From Streptosporangium brasiliense (GTDB taxonomy: Bacteria; Actinomycetota; Actinomycetes; Streptosporangiales; Streptosporangiaceae): a DNA stretch of 64,000 bases. The stretch spans positions 3,224,001 to 3,288,000 of the forward strand of contig NZ_JAUSRB010000002.1 of assembly GCF_030811595.1 (NCBI RefSeq), read 5' to 3'. A program made the translations under genes and the position numbers. A model generated the notes under the pieces. It did not search any database and had not been told where the DNA came from. It worked only from the letters and a program-made list of their open reading frames with translations. Shown piece after piece: positions 30,428 through 38,105 of this stretch (position 1 is the stretch's first letter; the number at the start of each line of letters is the position of its first letter).

Positions 30428-30952
30428 ATGAGCAGGCACACGCTCTCCGTGCTGGTGGAGAACAAGCCCGGCGTGCTCGCGCGCGTCGCGTCGCTGTTCA
30501 GCCGCCGGGGGTTCAACATCGACTCGCTGGCGGTCGGGCCGACCGAGCACGAGGACATCTCGCGGATGACCATCGTGGTCAACGTCGAGGACCTGCCGTT
30601 GGAGCAGGTCACCAAGCAGCTCAACAAGCTGATCAACGTGCTGAAGATCGTGGAGCTCGACCCGGCGCAGGCCGTGCAGCGCGAGCTCACGCTGATCAAG
30701 GTGCGGGCCGACTCCGAGACCCGCTCCAGCGTGCTGGAACTGGTCAACCTCTTCCGCGCGCGGTGTGTTGACGTCGCCCCTGACGCGGTGACCATAGAGG
30801 TCACCGGCACGCCGGACAAGCTGCAGGCCTTCATCAAGCTCCTGGAGCCGTTCGGCATCAAGGAGCTCGTCCAGTCGGGCATGGTGGCCATCGGCCGCGG
30901 CGCCCGTTCCATAACCGACCGTTCGCTCCGGGCCCTGGACCGGACCGCGTAA
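30428..30952 (+). CDS. ilvN: acetolactate synthase small (regulatory) subunit
   Basis: The 174-residue subunit activates IlvB and gives feedback inhibition by valine. An N-terminal ACT domain (HTLSVLVENKPGVLARVASL, then SRRGFNIDSLAVGPTE) is followed by the C-terminal ALS_ss_C domain (DVAPDAVTIEVTGTPDKL). GAGGAGGAAGG precedes the ATG. It lies 82 bases after ilvB and 26 before ilvC in the same transcript. Length is typical for actinobacteria. Confidence 0.96.
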   Translation: MSRHTLSVLVENKPGVLARVASLFSRRGFNIDSLAVGPTEHEDISRMTIVVNVEDLPLEQVTKQLNKLINVLKIVELDPAQAVQRELTLIKVRADSETRSSVLELVNLFRARCVDVAPDAVTIEVTGTPDKLQAFIKLLEPFGIKELVQSGMVAIGRGARSITDRSLRALDRTA

Positions 30953-30978
30953 GCAGAGAAACCTGAAAGGTTAAGCAA

Positions 30979-31968
30979 GTGACTGAGATCTTCTACGACG
31001 ACCAGGCCGACCTGTCGATCATCCAGGGTAGGCACGTGGCCGTCCTGGGGTACGGCAGCCAGGGCCACGCCCACGCCCTGTCCCTGCGCGACTCCGGCGT
31101 CGACGTCCGGGTCGGCCTGCCGGAGGGCTCCAAGAGCCGGGAGAAGGCCGAGGCCGACGGCCTGCGGGTGGTCACCCCGTCGGAGGCCGTCGAAGAGGCC
31201 GACCTGACCATGATCCTGGCGCCGGACCACATCCAGCGGCACCTCTACGCCGAGCACGTGGCCCCGAACCTCGTCGAGGGCGACGCCCTCTTCTTCGGCC
31301 ACGGCCTCAACATCCGCTACGGCCTCATCGAGGCCCCCGAGGGCGTCGACGTCGCGATGGTCGCCCCCAAGGGCCCCGGCCACCTCGTCCGCCGCCAGTA
31401 CACCGCGGGCCGCGGCGTGCCGTGTCTCGTCGCGGTGGAGAAGGACGCCAGCGGCAGCGCCTGGGACCTCGCGCTGTCCTACGCCAAGGGCATCGGCGGC
31501 ACCCGCGCCGGCGCGCTGAAGACGACCTTCACCGAGGAGACCGAGACCGACCTGTTCGGTGAGCAGGCCGTCCTCTGCGGTGGCGTGTCCGAGCTGATCA
31601 AGGCCGGTTTCGAGACCCTGATCGAGGCCGGCTACCAGCCCGAGGTCGCCTACTTCGAGTGCCTCCACGAGATGAAGCTGATCGTCGACCTGATGTACGA
31701 GGGCGGCATCCACAAGATGTACTGGTCGGTCTCCGACACCGCCGAGTACGGCGGCTACTCCCGTGGCCCGCGCGTCGTGACGCCGGAGACCAAGAAGGAG
31801 ATGCAGCGCATCCTCGCCGAGATCCAGTCCGGCGAGTTCGCCAAGGAGCTGGTGGACGAGTTCGACGGCGGCCAGAAGAAGTTCACCGCCTACCGCGACG
31901 AGCTGGCCCAGCACCCGATCGAGAAGACCGGCGCCAAGCTCCGCCCGATGATGAGCTGGCTCAAGTAG
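30979..31968 (+). CDS. ilvC: ketol-acid reductoisomerase, class I
   Basis: IlvC isomerises and reduces acetolactate (or acetohydroxybutyrate) with NADPH and Mg2+. The 329-residue short (class I) form has the Rossmann motif [19 protein letters not shown] and the metal-binding segment [20 protein letters not shown]. The C-terminal knotted domain includes [16 protein letters not shown] and SDTAEYG. The GTG start follows GAAAGG. A very strong terminator comes after it. Confidence 0.97.
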   Translation: MTEIFYDDQADLSIIQGRHVAVLGYGSQGHAHALSLRDSGVDVRVGLPEGSKSREKAEADGLRVVTPSEAVEEADLTMILAPDHIQRHLYAEHVAPNLVEGDALFFGHGLNIRYGLIEAPEGVDVAMVAPKGPGHLVRRQYTAGRGVPCLVAVEKDASGSAWDLALSYAKGIGGTRAGALKTTFTEETETDLFGEQAVLCGGVSELIKAGFETLIEAGYQPEVAYFECLHEMKLIVDLMYEGGIHKMYWSVSDTAEYGGYSRGPRVVTPETKKEMQRILAEIQSGEFAKELVDEFDGGQKKFTAYRDELAQHPIEKTGAKLRPMMSWLK

Positions 31969-32010
31969 CACCGGGCCGCCGGCGGCCCGTGGGTGAACGG
32001 GCCCGCCCGT

Positions 32011-32056
32011 ACGGCGACGCCCCCGTGACGGTCATCCGTCACGGGGGCGTCGCCGT
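32011..32056. terminator. 21-bp perfect stem terminator between ilvC and the CAP gene
   Basis: Bases 32011-32031 pair without mismatch with 32036-32056 around a TCAT loop. This is the longest perfect hairpin seen in the window. It can end both converging transcripts. Four copies of CTGTCG (32059-32082) follow immediately. Confidence 0.9.
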
Positions 32057-32103
32057 TCCTGTCGCTGTCGCTGTCGCTGTCGTCTCCGGCGGGGGCCGGG
32101 GCC

Positions 32104-32970
32104 CTACTTGGCGGCGAAGACCTGGGTCCAGTAGATCTGGCCCTTGGCGTTCTTGGCCGCGCCGACACCGATGAGGGTGTACTTGCAGTTCATGATGTTG
32201 GCCTTGTGGCCCGAGCTGTTCATCCAGGAGCCGACCACGGCGGCCGGGGTCGGCTGGCCCATGGCGATGTTCTCCGCCCAGCCCGACCCGCCGGTGAAGC
32301 CGGCCCCTCGGATGCGGTCCATGAAGCTGCGGCCGTCCTTGGAGGTGTGGCTGAAGTAGCCCTGCTCCGCCATGTCGGCCGAGTGGCCGTAGGCGGCCTT
32401 GCGGAGCTGCGCGTCGTGCTTGAGCGGCTGGCAGCCGCCCTTCGCCCGCTCGGCGTTGGTCAGCCGCACGACCTCGTTCTCCTCGGCCGTCCCCACGGTG
32501 CCGGCCGGCGGGGGAGTCGTGGGGGTGGGGGTCGCCGAAGGCTTGGGCGAGGAGGTCGCCGTGGGGGTGGGGGTGGCGGTGGGGGACGGCGTGCCCGTGG
32601 GGGAGCAGGACAGCCGGGCGGCCTTGGAGGTGCCCGAGTGGCCGCGGTAGTCGGTGGCGACCGCGTAGTAGACGCCGGGGGCGCACGGCAGTGCGACGGT
32701 GACCCGCCCGTTGCCGCCCCTGCGGGAGGCGCTTCTGACGACCGGGTCGGGGCCGGCCTCGGCGCGCTTGACACGGATGCGGACCAGTGCGGTGTCGCCG
32801 CAGCCGAGCCGCGCGGCCGACGCCTGGATCTTCCCGGCGGCAGTGACGTAGGGAGCGGCCGCGTACACGCGGCATGCGGTCTGCGACGCCGTCGCGGCGT
32901 GGGCCGTGACCGGCGTGCTGAGTGCCGCCAGGCTCCCGAGGCACGCGAGTACCCCTAGCGGTCTGCGCAT
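32104..32970 (-). CDS. secreted CAP/SCP-domain protein
   Basis: The 288-residue protein has a signal peptide (LGVLACLGSLAALSTPVTAH), a cysteine-containing N-terminal domain of about 90 residues, a Pro-Thr linker ([20 protein letters not shown]) and a C-terminal CAP domain. The CAP cavity residues are visible: His in AAYGHSADMAEQGYFSH, Glu in GWAENIAMG and His in SSGHKANIMN. Bacterial CAP proteins are extracellular with diverse or unknown roles. GGAGG lies seven bases before the ATG. It is convergent with ilvC and likely unrelated to it. Confidence 0.9.
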   Translation of the reverse strand: MRRPLGVLACLGSLAALSTPVTAHAATASQTACRVYAAAPYVTAAGKIQASAARLGCGDTALVRIRVKRAEAGPDPVVRSASRRGGNGRVTVALPCAPGVYYAVATDYRGHSGTSKAARLSCSPTGTPSPTATPTPTATSSPKPSATPTPTTPPPAGTVGTAEENEVVRLTNAERAKGGCQPLKHDAQLRKAAYGHSADMAEQGYFSHTSKDGRSFMDRIRGAGFTGGSGWAENIAMGQPTPAAVVGSWMNSSGHKANIMNCKYTLIGVGAAKNAKGQIYWTQVFAAK

Positions 32971-33171
32971 ATCGGTTCCTCCAGTGGGGTGGACGCTGGA
33001 TGGCTCCGCATTCTGTCGGTGACACATCCCCCTTGTCACTAAATTCCGGATATTAATTGTGAGTTCCAGGTAAACCGGAGTGGCATGAGAAGCGTCTGGG
33101 ACCGTTCCCACCTACCGCCTCCCCGCCTCCCCGCCTCCCCGCCGCCGCGCGGCGGGGAGGCGGCCGGCGGC

Positions 33172-34722
33172 TCAGCAGCCGACGGGCTTGAGCCAGGAGC
33201 ACTCGACGTCGGCCGACTCCTGCGGAGCCTGGCGGAGCTGGACGCTCGCCACGTCGGCCGGGGCGGTCCGGCTGAACTGGGCGAGGCGGATGGCGATCTT
33301 GTCCTCGATGTCCTTGGGGGAGCCGGACAGGAACTGGTTGAGCATGACGGAGAAGACCAGGGGCTCGTTGTCCGCGCTGGTCACGTAGCCGGACAGGGAC
33401 GTGACACCGGTCAGCGAACCGGTCTTGGCGTGGACGTTGCCGGCGGCCGGCGTGCCGCGCATCCGGCTCCGGAGCGTGCCGCCGACCATCCGGTCGGGGT
33501 CACCGGCGATCGGCAGCGAGCCGTACCAGGTGGAGAACCAGGGCTTGGCGCGCAGCGCGATCAGCAGGCCGGTGACGCCGCCGGGGGTGAGACCGTCCAC
33601 CCGGGACAGGCCGGAGCCGTCCCGCAAGCGCAGCGTCGGCATGCCGTTGGCCCGGGCGAAGGAGGTGATGGCGGCGAGCCCGGCGCTCCAGGTGCCGACC
33701 CCGGAGACCTTGCGGCCGATGGCCTTGGTCAGGATCTCGGCGTGCATGTTGTTGCTGAGCTTCATGAACGGCACGAGCAGCTCGCTGAGCGGCATCGACT
33801 CGTGCGAGACCACGGTGGCGGCTCCCTGCGGGGCCGCCTCGCGGGCGGTGGATCCCAGCACCCGCACGCCGTGCTTGGCCAGTGCCTTGCGGAAGAGCGA
33901 GGCGGCGTATCCGGTGGGGTCGTCGACGGCGACCCACTCGTCGTACTTCTCCGCGACGGTCCCGGTGATCACCACGGTGTTGGTGCTGTGCTGCCGCTCG
34001 ACCAGCACGTCGGTCTCGGTCCCGGTCGTCGCCCGGTTGTCGATCTTCAGGTAGTCGGTCTCGGGGGTGGTGGAGACCTTGGCGGGCCCGCCCGCGGCGT
34101 CCCCGGGGGCGACCGAGACGATGACGCTCCCGGCGTCGTAGTCGGTGTTCGGCGAGGCGGTCAGCGCGGAGATCTGCGCCGCGTAGTAGTACGGCTCGTC
34201 GTCCCAGGCCCAGTCGGTGCCGAGCCGTACCGAGTCGAACCAGGTGTCGTCGGCGACCAGCTTGCCGGTGACCACCTTGATCCCCGAGGCGGCGACGCGG
34301 GCGGCCAGCGCGTCGTAGTCGGCGGCCAGGAGGGTCGGATCGCCGGTGCCCCGGAGGTAGAGGTTCCCGGCGAGGGCCGAGCCGGCCCGGCGGCCGCTGG
34401 ACAGCACGCTCGTGGTGAAGCGGTAGTCCAGGCCGAGGGTCTCGACCGCGGCGGCCGAGGTCACCAGCTTGGCGTTGGAGGCGGGGGTGAGGATCTTGCC
34501 CGAGTCCAGGGCGTAGAGCTCCTCGCCGGAGGCGGCGCTCTTGACCACCACTCCCGCCCGTGCGGGGGTCAGCCGGGCGTCGCTGAGGATCTGGTCGATG
34601 TCCTTGACCAGATCGGTGACGCCGGAGGCGGGTTCGAGCGCGCTCGCCGGGGCCGAGGCCCAGGCGAGACTGGCGAGAAGGAGGGCGGAGACAGAGATTG
34701 TGGTCCGTCGTGAGGGGCGCAC
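33172..34722 (-). CDS. dacB: D-alanyl-D-alanine carboxypeptidase/endopeptidase, PBP4 (S13) family
   Basis: The enzyme trims D-Ala from peptidoglycan stem peptides or cuts cross-links outside the membrane. The 516-residue protein has a signal peptide (ISVSALLLASLAWASAPASA), the nucleophile motif SNAK (Ser82-Lys85 in TPASNAKLVTSAA), SNN in KLSNNMHAEIL and KTG in VHAKTGSLTGV. A large insert between SxxK and SxN is typical of the S13 family. It starts with GTG and diverges from a sugar transporter gene. Confidence 0.94.
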   Translation of the reverse strand: MRPSRRTTISVSALLLASLAWASAPASALEPASGVTDLVKDIDQILSDARLTPARAGVVVKSAASGEELYALDSGKILTPASNAKLVTSAAAVETLGLDYRFTTSVLSSGRRAGSALAGNLYLRGTGDPTLLAADYDALAARVAASGIKVVTGKLVADDTWFDSVRLGTDWAWDDEPYYYAAQISALTASPNTDYDAGSVIVSVAPGDAAGGPAKVSTTPETDYLKIDNRATTGTETDVLVERQHSTNTVVITGTVAEKYDEWVAVDDPTGYAASLFRKALAKHGVRVLGSTAREAAPQGAATVVSHESMPLSELLVPFMKLSNNMHAEILTKAIGRKVSGVGTWSAGLAAITSFARANGMPTLRLRDGSGLSRVDGLTPGGVTGLLIALRAKPWFSTWYGSLPIAGDPDRMVGGTLRSRMRGTPAAGNVHAKTGSLTGVTSLSGYVTSADNEPLVFSVMLNQFLSGSPKDIEDKIAIRLAQFSRTAPADVASVQLRQAPQESADVECSWLKPVGC

Positions 34723-34845
34723 GGTTTCTCCCGGGGCCTAAGGGGGTTTGCGGAGATCATCGGGAATCGCGGGCTGGGTGACAATACGGAAATATTCGTA
34801 TCTTCCGGACTGCCGAGCGGTCGCTTGCTGCGATTGAATGTGGCC

Positions 34846-36189
34846 ATGGTCACATCGGAGCCCGCTCCCGCCGTCGTCACCGTGTCGCGCGGGGTCCGCA
34901 TCGGCTACGGCATCGGCTCAGTCTCCACCGCGACGTTCTCCACGGTCCCGGGATTGCTGCTGTTGTTCTACATGACCAACGTGCTGGCGGTCCCCGCGTG
35001 GCTGGCCGGCATCGTGGTCTTCCTCCCCAAGGTGTGGGACATGCTCATCAATCCCTGGGTGGGCCAGCGCTCCGACCGGACGGCCTCCCGGATGGGCGCG
35101 CGCCGCCCGTGGATGCTCCTGGGCGCGCTCACCCTGCCCGTGGCGTTCGCGCTGACGTTCGCCGGCCCGCCGCTCACCGGCACTCCGGCCGCGCTGTACG
35201 TCGCCGTCTGCTACTTCCTCACCGCGACGGCCTACGCCTTCTACGAGGTGCCCTACAAGGCGATGGCCGCCGAGATGACCGACGACTACCACGAGCGTTC
35301 GGCGCTGCTGCAGTGGAAGATGGTCTTCGTCGGCCTGGCGATCCTGCTGTCCGGGGCCGTCGCGCCGGCGATCGCCGGCACCGAGGCCGCCGGCTACCGG
35401 CTCATGGGCCTGGTCGTCGGGGCGGTGCTGCTGGTCTCCATGCTCACCTCCTTCGCGGGCACGGCCCGCGCGCCGATGGTCGCCAGGGTGGAGGCGGAGG
35501 CGTCCATCCGCGCCCAGTTCGCGGCGGCCCGCTCCAGCCGGCCGTTCATGGTGCTGCTCGGCCTGAGCTGCGCCCAGATGTTCGCCGCGGGCACCCTGCT
35601 GGCAGGCGCGCCGTACCTGGCCACCTACGTCCTGGGCGACCCCGGGGCGACCACCACGCTCTTCCTGTGTGTCGTCGGGCCGCTGCTGGTCACGATGCCG
35701 GCGTGGGTCCGGTTGTCCAGGCGCTACGACAAGCGCGGGGCGATGATCCTCGCGGCGGCGCTGTTCACGGCGGGCACGGTCGGGCTGGCGTTCGCCGGGG
35801 AGCTCGGGCCGGTCTACGCGCACGTGTGCGTGCTCGTCGTGGGCGTCGGCTACGCGGGGCTCCAACTGCTGCAGTTCTCCATGCTGTCGGACGTGATCGC
35901 CCATGGCGCGCTGGCCACCGGCAAGCGCCGCGCCGGGGTGTTCACCGGCCTCTGGACGGCCTGCGAGACCGTGGTCTTCGCGCTCGGCGCGCTGGTGCTC
36001 GGCTGGCTGCTCGGCGCGGCCGGGTTCGTGGAGTCCGACCCCGGCACGCCGGTGGCGCAGCCCGAGGCGGCGGTCATGGCCGCGCTGTACGGTGGCACGC
36101 TGCTGCCCGCGCTCGCGGCCGGGGTCAGCGTCCTGCTGACGGCGCGCTACTCCCTCACCGCGGAGACGCTCAGATCAGCTGGGGTGTGA
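34846..36189 (+). CDS. MFS transporter, glycoside-pentoside-hexuronide (GPH) group
   Basis: The 447-residue protein has 12 predicted helices. Its N-terminus shows the GPH signature: KVWDMLINPWVGQRSDRT followed by RMGARRPWML. MelB-type cation-coupled sugar symporters share it. The substrate cannot be told. I prefer the ATG giving MVTSEPAP over an upstream TTG; neither has a clear ribosome-binding site. Its 3' end overlaps the convergent FHA gene by 20 bp. Confidence 0.88.
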   Translation: MVTSEPAPAVVTVSRGVRIGYGIGSVSTATFSTVPGLLLLFYMTNVLAVPAWLAGIVVFLPKVWDMLINPWVGQRSDRTASRMGARRPWMLLGALTLPVAFALTFAGPPLTGTPAALYVAVCYFLTATAYAFYEVPYKAMAAEMTDDYHERSALLQWKMVFVGLAILLSGAVAPAIAGTEAAGYRLMGLVVGAVLLVSMLTSFAGTARAPMVARVEAEASIRAQFAAARSSRPFMVLLGLSCAQMFAAGTLLAGAPYLATYVLGDPGATTTLFLCVVGPLLVTMPAWVRLSRRYDKRGAMILAAALFTAGTVGLAFAGELGPVYAHVCVLVVGVGYAGLQLLQFSMLSDVIAHGALATGKRRAGVFTGLWTACETVVFALGALVLGWLLGAAGFVESDPGTPVAQPEAAVMAALYGGTLLPALAAGVSVLLTARYSLTAETLRSAGV

Positions 36190-36715
36190 TCACCAGGAAC
36201 ATGCAGTCGCCGAAGGAGAGGACGTCTCCCGGGCGGACCTTCGCCGGCCCGACCAGGCGCCAGTCGTTCAGCCGGGTGCCGTTGAGCGAGCCGAGGTCGA
36301 CGACGATCCAGCCGTCGTCGTCGCGGCGGAGCTCGGCGTGCACCCGCGAGACGGTCAGGTCGGCCAGGACCAGGTCGCAGGCCGAGCCGCGGCCGACCAC
36401 GTAGCGGGTGCGGCTGTCGCCGGGCAGCGCGAGCCGGGGCAGCCGGGGACGCCGCCAGGCCGACTCCACGCGCTTGGTGAAGTCGGAGGCCGAGGAGACG
36501 ATCTCGGTCACCATGCGGCGGAACCGGCCCCGCTGTGGCAGGTCGGCCACCAGGCTGTCGAGCTCCCCCTGGCTGCGCGCGCGCAGTGCCATGTCGACAC
36601 GGCCGAGGAAGGTCTCGTGCGAGAGGTGGCCCTCGACGGCGCGGTCGCGGAGCTCGTTGATCGCACGGTCGCGGTCCCCATCGGACGCGCGGGACGGGGG
36701 CGTCGGCGAGCTCAT
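36170..36715 (-). CDS. DUF1707 plus FHA domain protein
   Basis: The 181-residue protein starts with a DUF1707 domain (RASDGDRDRAINELRDRAVE, about 9-60) and ends with an FHA domain (YVVGRGSACDLVLADLTVSR, then GSLNGTRLND, about 100-178). FHA domains bind phosphothreonine, so it is a likely target or reader of Ser/Thr kinase signalling. No active kinase is in the window. There is no membrane segment. GGGAG abuts the ATG. Its promoter region contains the PadR palindrome, so the neighbouring repressor may also affect it. Confidence 0.88.
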   Translation of the reverse strand: MSSPTPPSRASDGDRDRAINELRDRAVEGHLSHETFLGRVDMALRARSQGELDSLVADLPQRGRFRRMVTEIVSSASDFTKRVESAWRRPRLPRLALPGDSRTRYVVGRGSACDLVLADLTVSRVHAELRRDDDGWIVVDLGSLNGTRLNDWRLVGPAKVRPGDVLSFGDCMFLVITPQLI

Positions 36716-36785
36716 CTCCCGAGTATCAGCCCCAGGAGCGGAGCCTGTCCAGAATATGCGGATCTCTTGCCTCGCTTGCCGTGAC

Positions 36786-36811
36786 CATACTGAGTATGCA
36801 TACTCAGTATG
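36786..36811. promoter_or_regulatory. 26-bp perfect palindrome, PadR-type operator
   Basis: Half-site CATACTGAGTATG is followed directly by its complement, giving a perfect palindrome that ends just before the padR start codon at 36813. PadR repressors bind such TACT-CAGTA-type palindromes and commonly repress themselves and an adjacent efflux pump. The position would block initiation of the padR-ABC operon. Confidence 0.8.
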
Positions 36812-36812
36812 C

Positions 36813-37340
36813 ATGGCGATCCGACAAGGGCTGCTCGCCCTGCTGAGCCAGGGGCCCCGCTACGGCTACCAGTTGCGTGCCGAGTTCGAGGCGTCCACAG
36901 GGGCGACCTGGCCGCTCAACATCGGCCAGGTCTATACGACGCTCTCGCGCATGGAACGCGACGGTCTGGTGACCCCTGGCGAGCAGGACGACCAGGGCCG
37001 GGTCGTCTACACGATCACCGAGGCCGGTCGGACCGAGATGGAGCGATGGTTCAGCACCCCCGTCGCCCAGGCCGACCGGCCCCGGGACGAGCTGGTCATC
37101 AAGCTCGCGATGGCGGTCACCGCCGCCGCCGACGTGCGGCCCGTCATCCAGGCCCAGCGCGGCGCCACCATGCGCACGCTGCAGGAGCTCACCCGCGCCA
37201 AGCGCGCGAGCGCCGAGGGAGCCGCGCAGCGGCTGGTGCTCGACTCGATGATCTTCCAGGCCGAGGCCGAGCAGCGCTGGCTCGACCACTGCGAGGCCGT
37301 GCTCACGGCCTCCCCCCAGACGCAGGAGAAGCAGAGATGA
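36813..37340 (+). CDS. PadR family transcriptional repressor of the ABC operon
   Basis: The 175-residue protein has a winged helix (IRQGLLALLSQGPRYGYQLR, NIGQVYTTLSRMERDGLV, GRVVYTITEAG) and a C-terminal helical dimer domain. PadR proteins sense drugs or envelope stress and control efflux pumps. Its ATG follows a 26-bp palindrome with no clear ribosome-binding site. It overlaps the ABC ATPase gene by 4 bp, so repressor and pump are co-transcribed and probably autoregulated. Confidence 0.93.
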   Translation: MAIRQGLLALLSQGPRYGYQLRAEFEASTGATWPLNIGQVYTTLSRMERDGLVTPGEQDDQGRVVYTITEAGRTEMERWFSTPVAQADRPRDELVIKLAMAVTAAADVRPVIQAQRGATMRTLQELTRAKRASAEGAAQRLVLDSMIFQAEAEQRWLDHCEAVLTASPQTQEKQR

Positions 37341-38044
37341 GTTTCGACCCGGTCGTACGGCTCGCGGGCGTCAGCCGCGTGCACGGTGACGGACCGCAGG
37401 CCGTGACGGCGCTGCGAGACGTCAGCCTGGACGTCGCCGCCGGAGAGCTGGTGGCGGTGATGGGGCCCTCCGGCTCCGGCAAGTCCACCCTGCTCAACCT
37501 CGCCGGCGGGCTCGACCTGCCTACCTCGGGCGAGGTGACCGTCGAGGGCACCCCGCTGTCGCGCCTGCCGGCCAAGGAGCTCGCCCGGCTCCGCCGCAGG
37601 CACGTCGGCTACGTCTTTCAAGACCTCAACCTGATCCCGTCACTGACCGCTGTGGAGAACGTCATGCTCCCGCGCGAGCTGGACGGCATCAGGGCCGGGC
37701 AGGCCCGCCGCGAGGCGACGGAGGCACTCGCCGAGGTCGGTCTCGCCGACGTCGCCGACCGCTTCCCCGACGAGCTGTCCGGCGGTCAGCGCCAGCGGGT
37801 CGCCATCGCCCGCGCCCTGGTCGGCGAGCGCCGGCTGATCCTGGCCGACGAGCCCACCGGCGCGCTGGACACCCCGACCGGCGACGACATCCTCCAACTC
37901 CTGCGCACCCGCTGCGACGCGGGAGCCACCGCGCTGCTCGTCACCCACGAACCGCGCTACGCCGCCTGGGCCGACCGGGTGGTCTTCCTGCGCGACGGCG
38001 AGATCACCGACTCCACCGCCGTCCCTCTGGAGAGCGCCCGATGA
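37337..38044 (+). CDS. ABC transporter ATP-binding protein (MacB/LolD type)
   Basis: The 235-residue ATPase shows Walker A GPSGSGKST, Q-loop YVFQDLNLIPSLTAVENV, signature LSGGQRQRV, Walker B LILADEPTGALD and switch His in LLVTHEP. The LolD/MacB subgroup drives mechanotransmission by FtsX-type permeases, such as the one encoded next. Together they probably export or extract a lipid, peptide or antibiotic. The gene is controlled by the co-encoded PadR repressor. Confidence 0.95.
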   Translation: MSFDPVVRLAGVSRVHGDGPQAVTALRDVSLDVAAGELVAVMGPSGSGKSTLLNLAGGLDLPTSGEVTVEGTPLSRLPAKELARLRRRHVGYVFQDLNLIPSLTAVENVMLPRELDGIRAGQARREATEALAEVGLADVADRFPDELSGGQRQRVAIARALVGERRLILADEPTGALDTPTGDDILQLLRTRCDAGATALLVTHEPRYAAWADRVVFLRDGEITDSTAVPLESAR

Positions 38045-38105
38045 GCGAGCGGACGGACGCGCGGGACACAGCGGCGACCCGCGGTCCGTGGGACGGGAGG
38101 ACGGC

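Noticed and set aside
27910-31971. A minus-strand open frame of more than 1,300 codons across the ilvBNC operon
   Set aside because: It is the complement of well-recognised ilvB, ilvN and ilvC, has composition typical of antisense frames in GC-rich DNA and matches no family.
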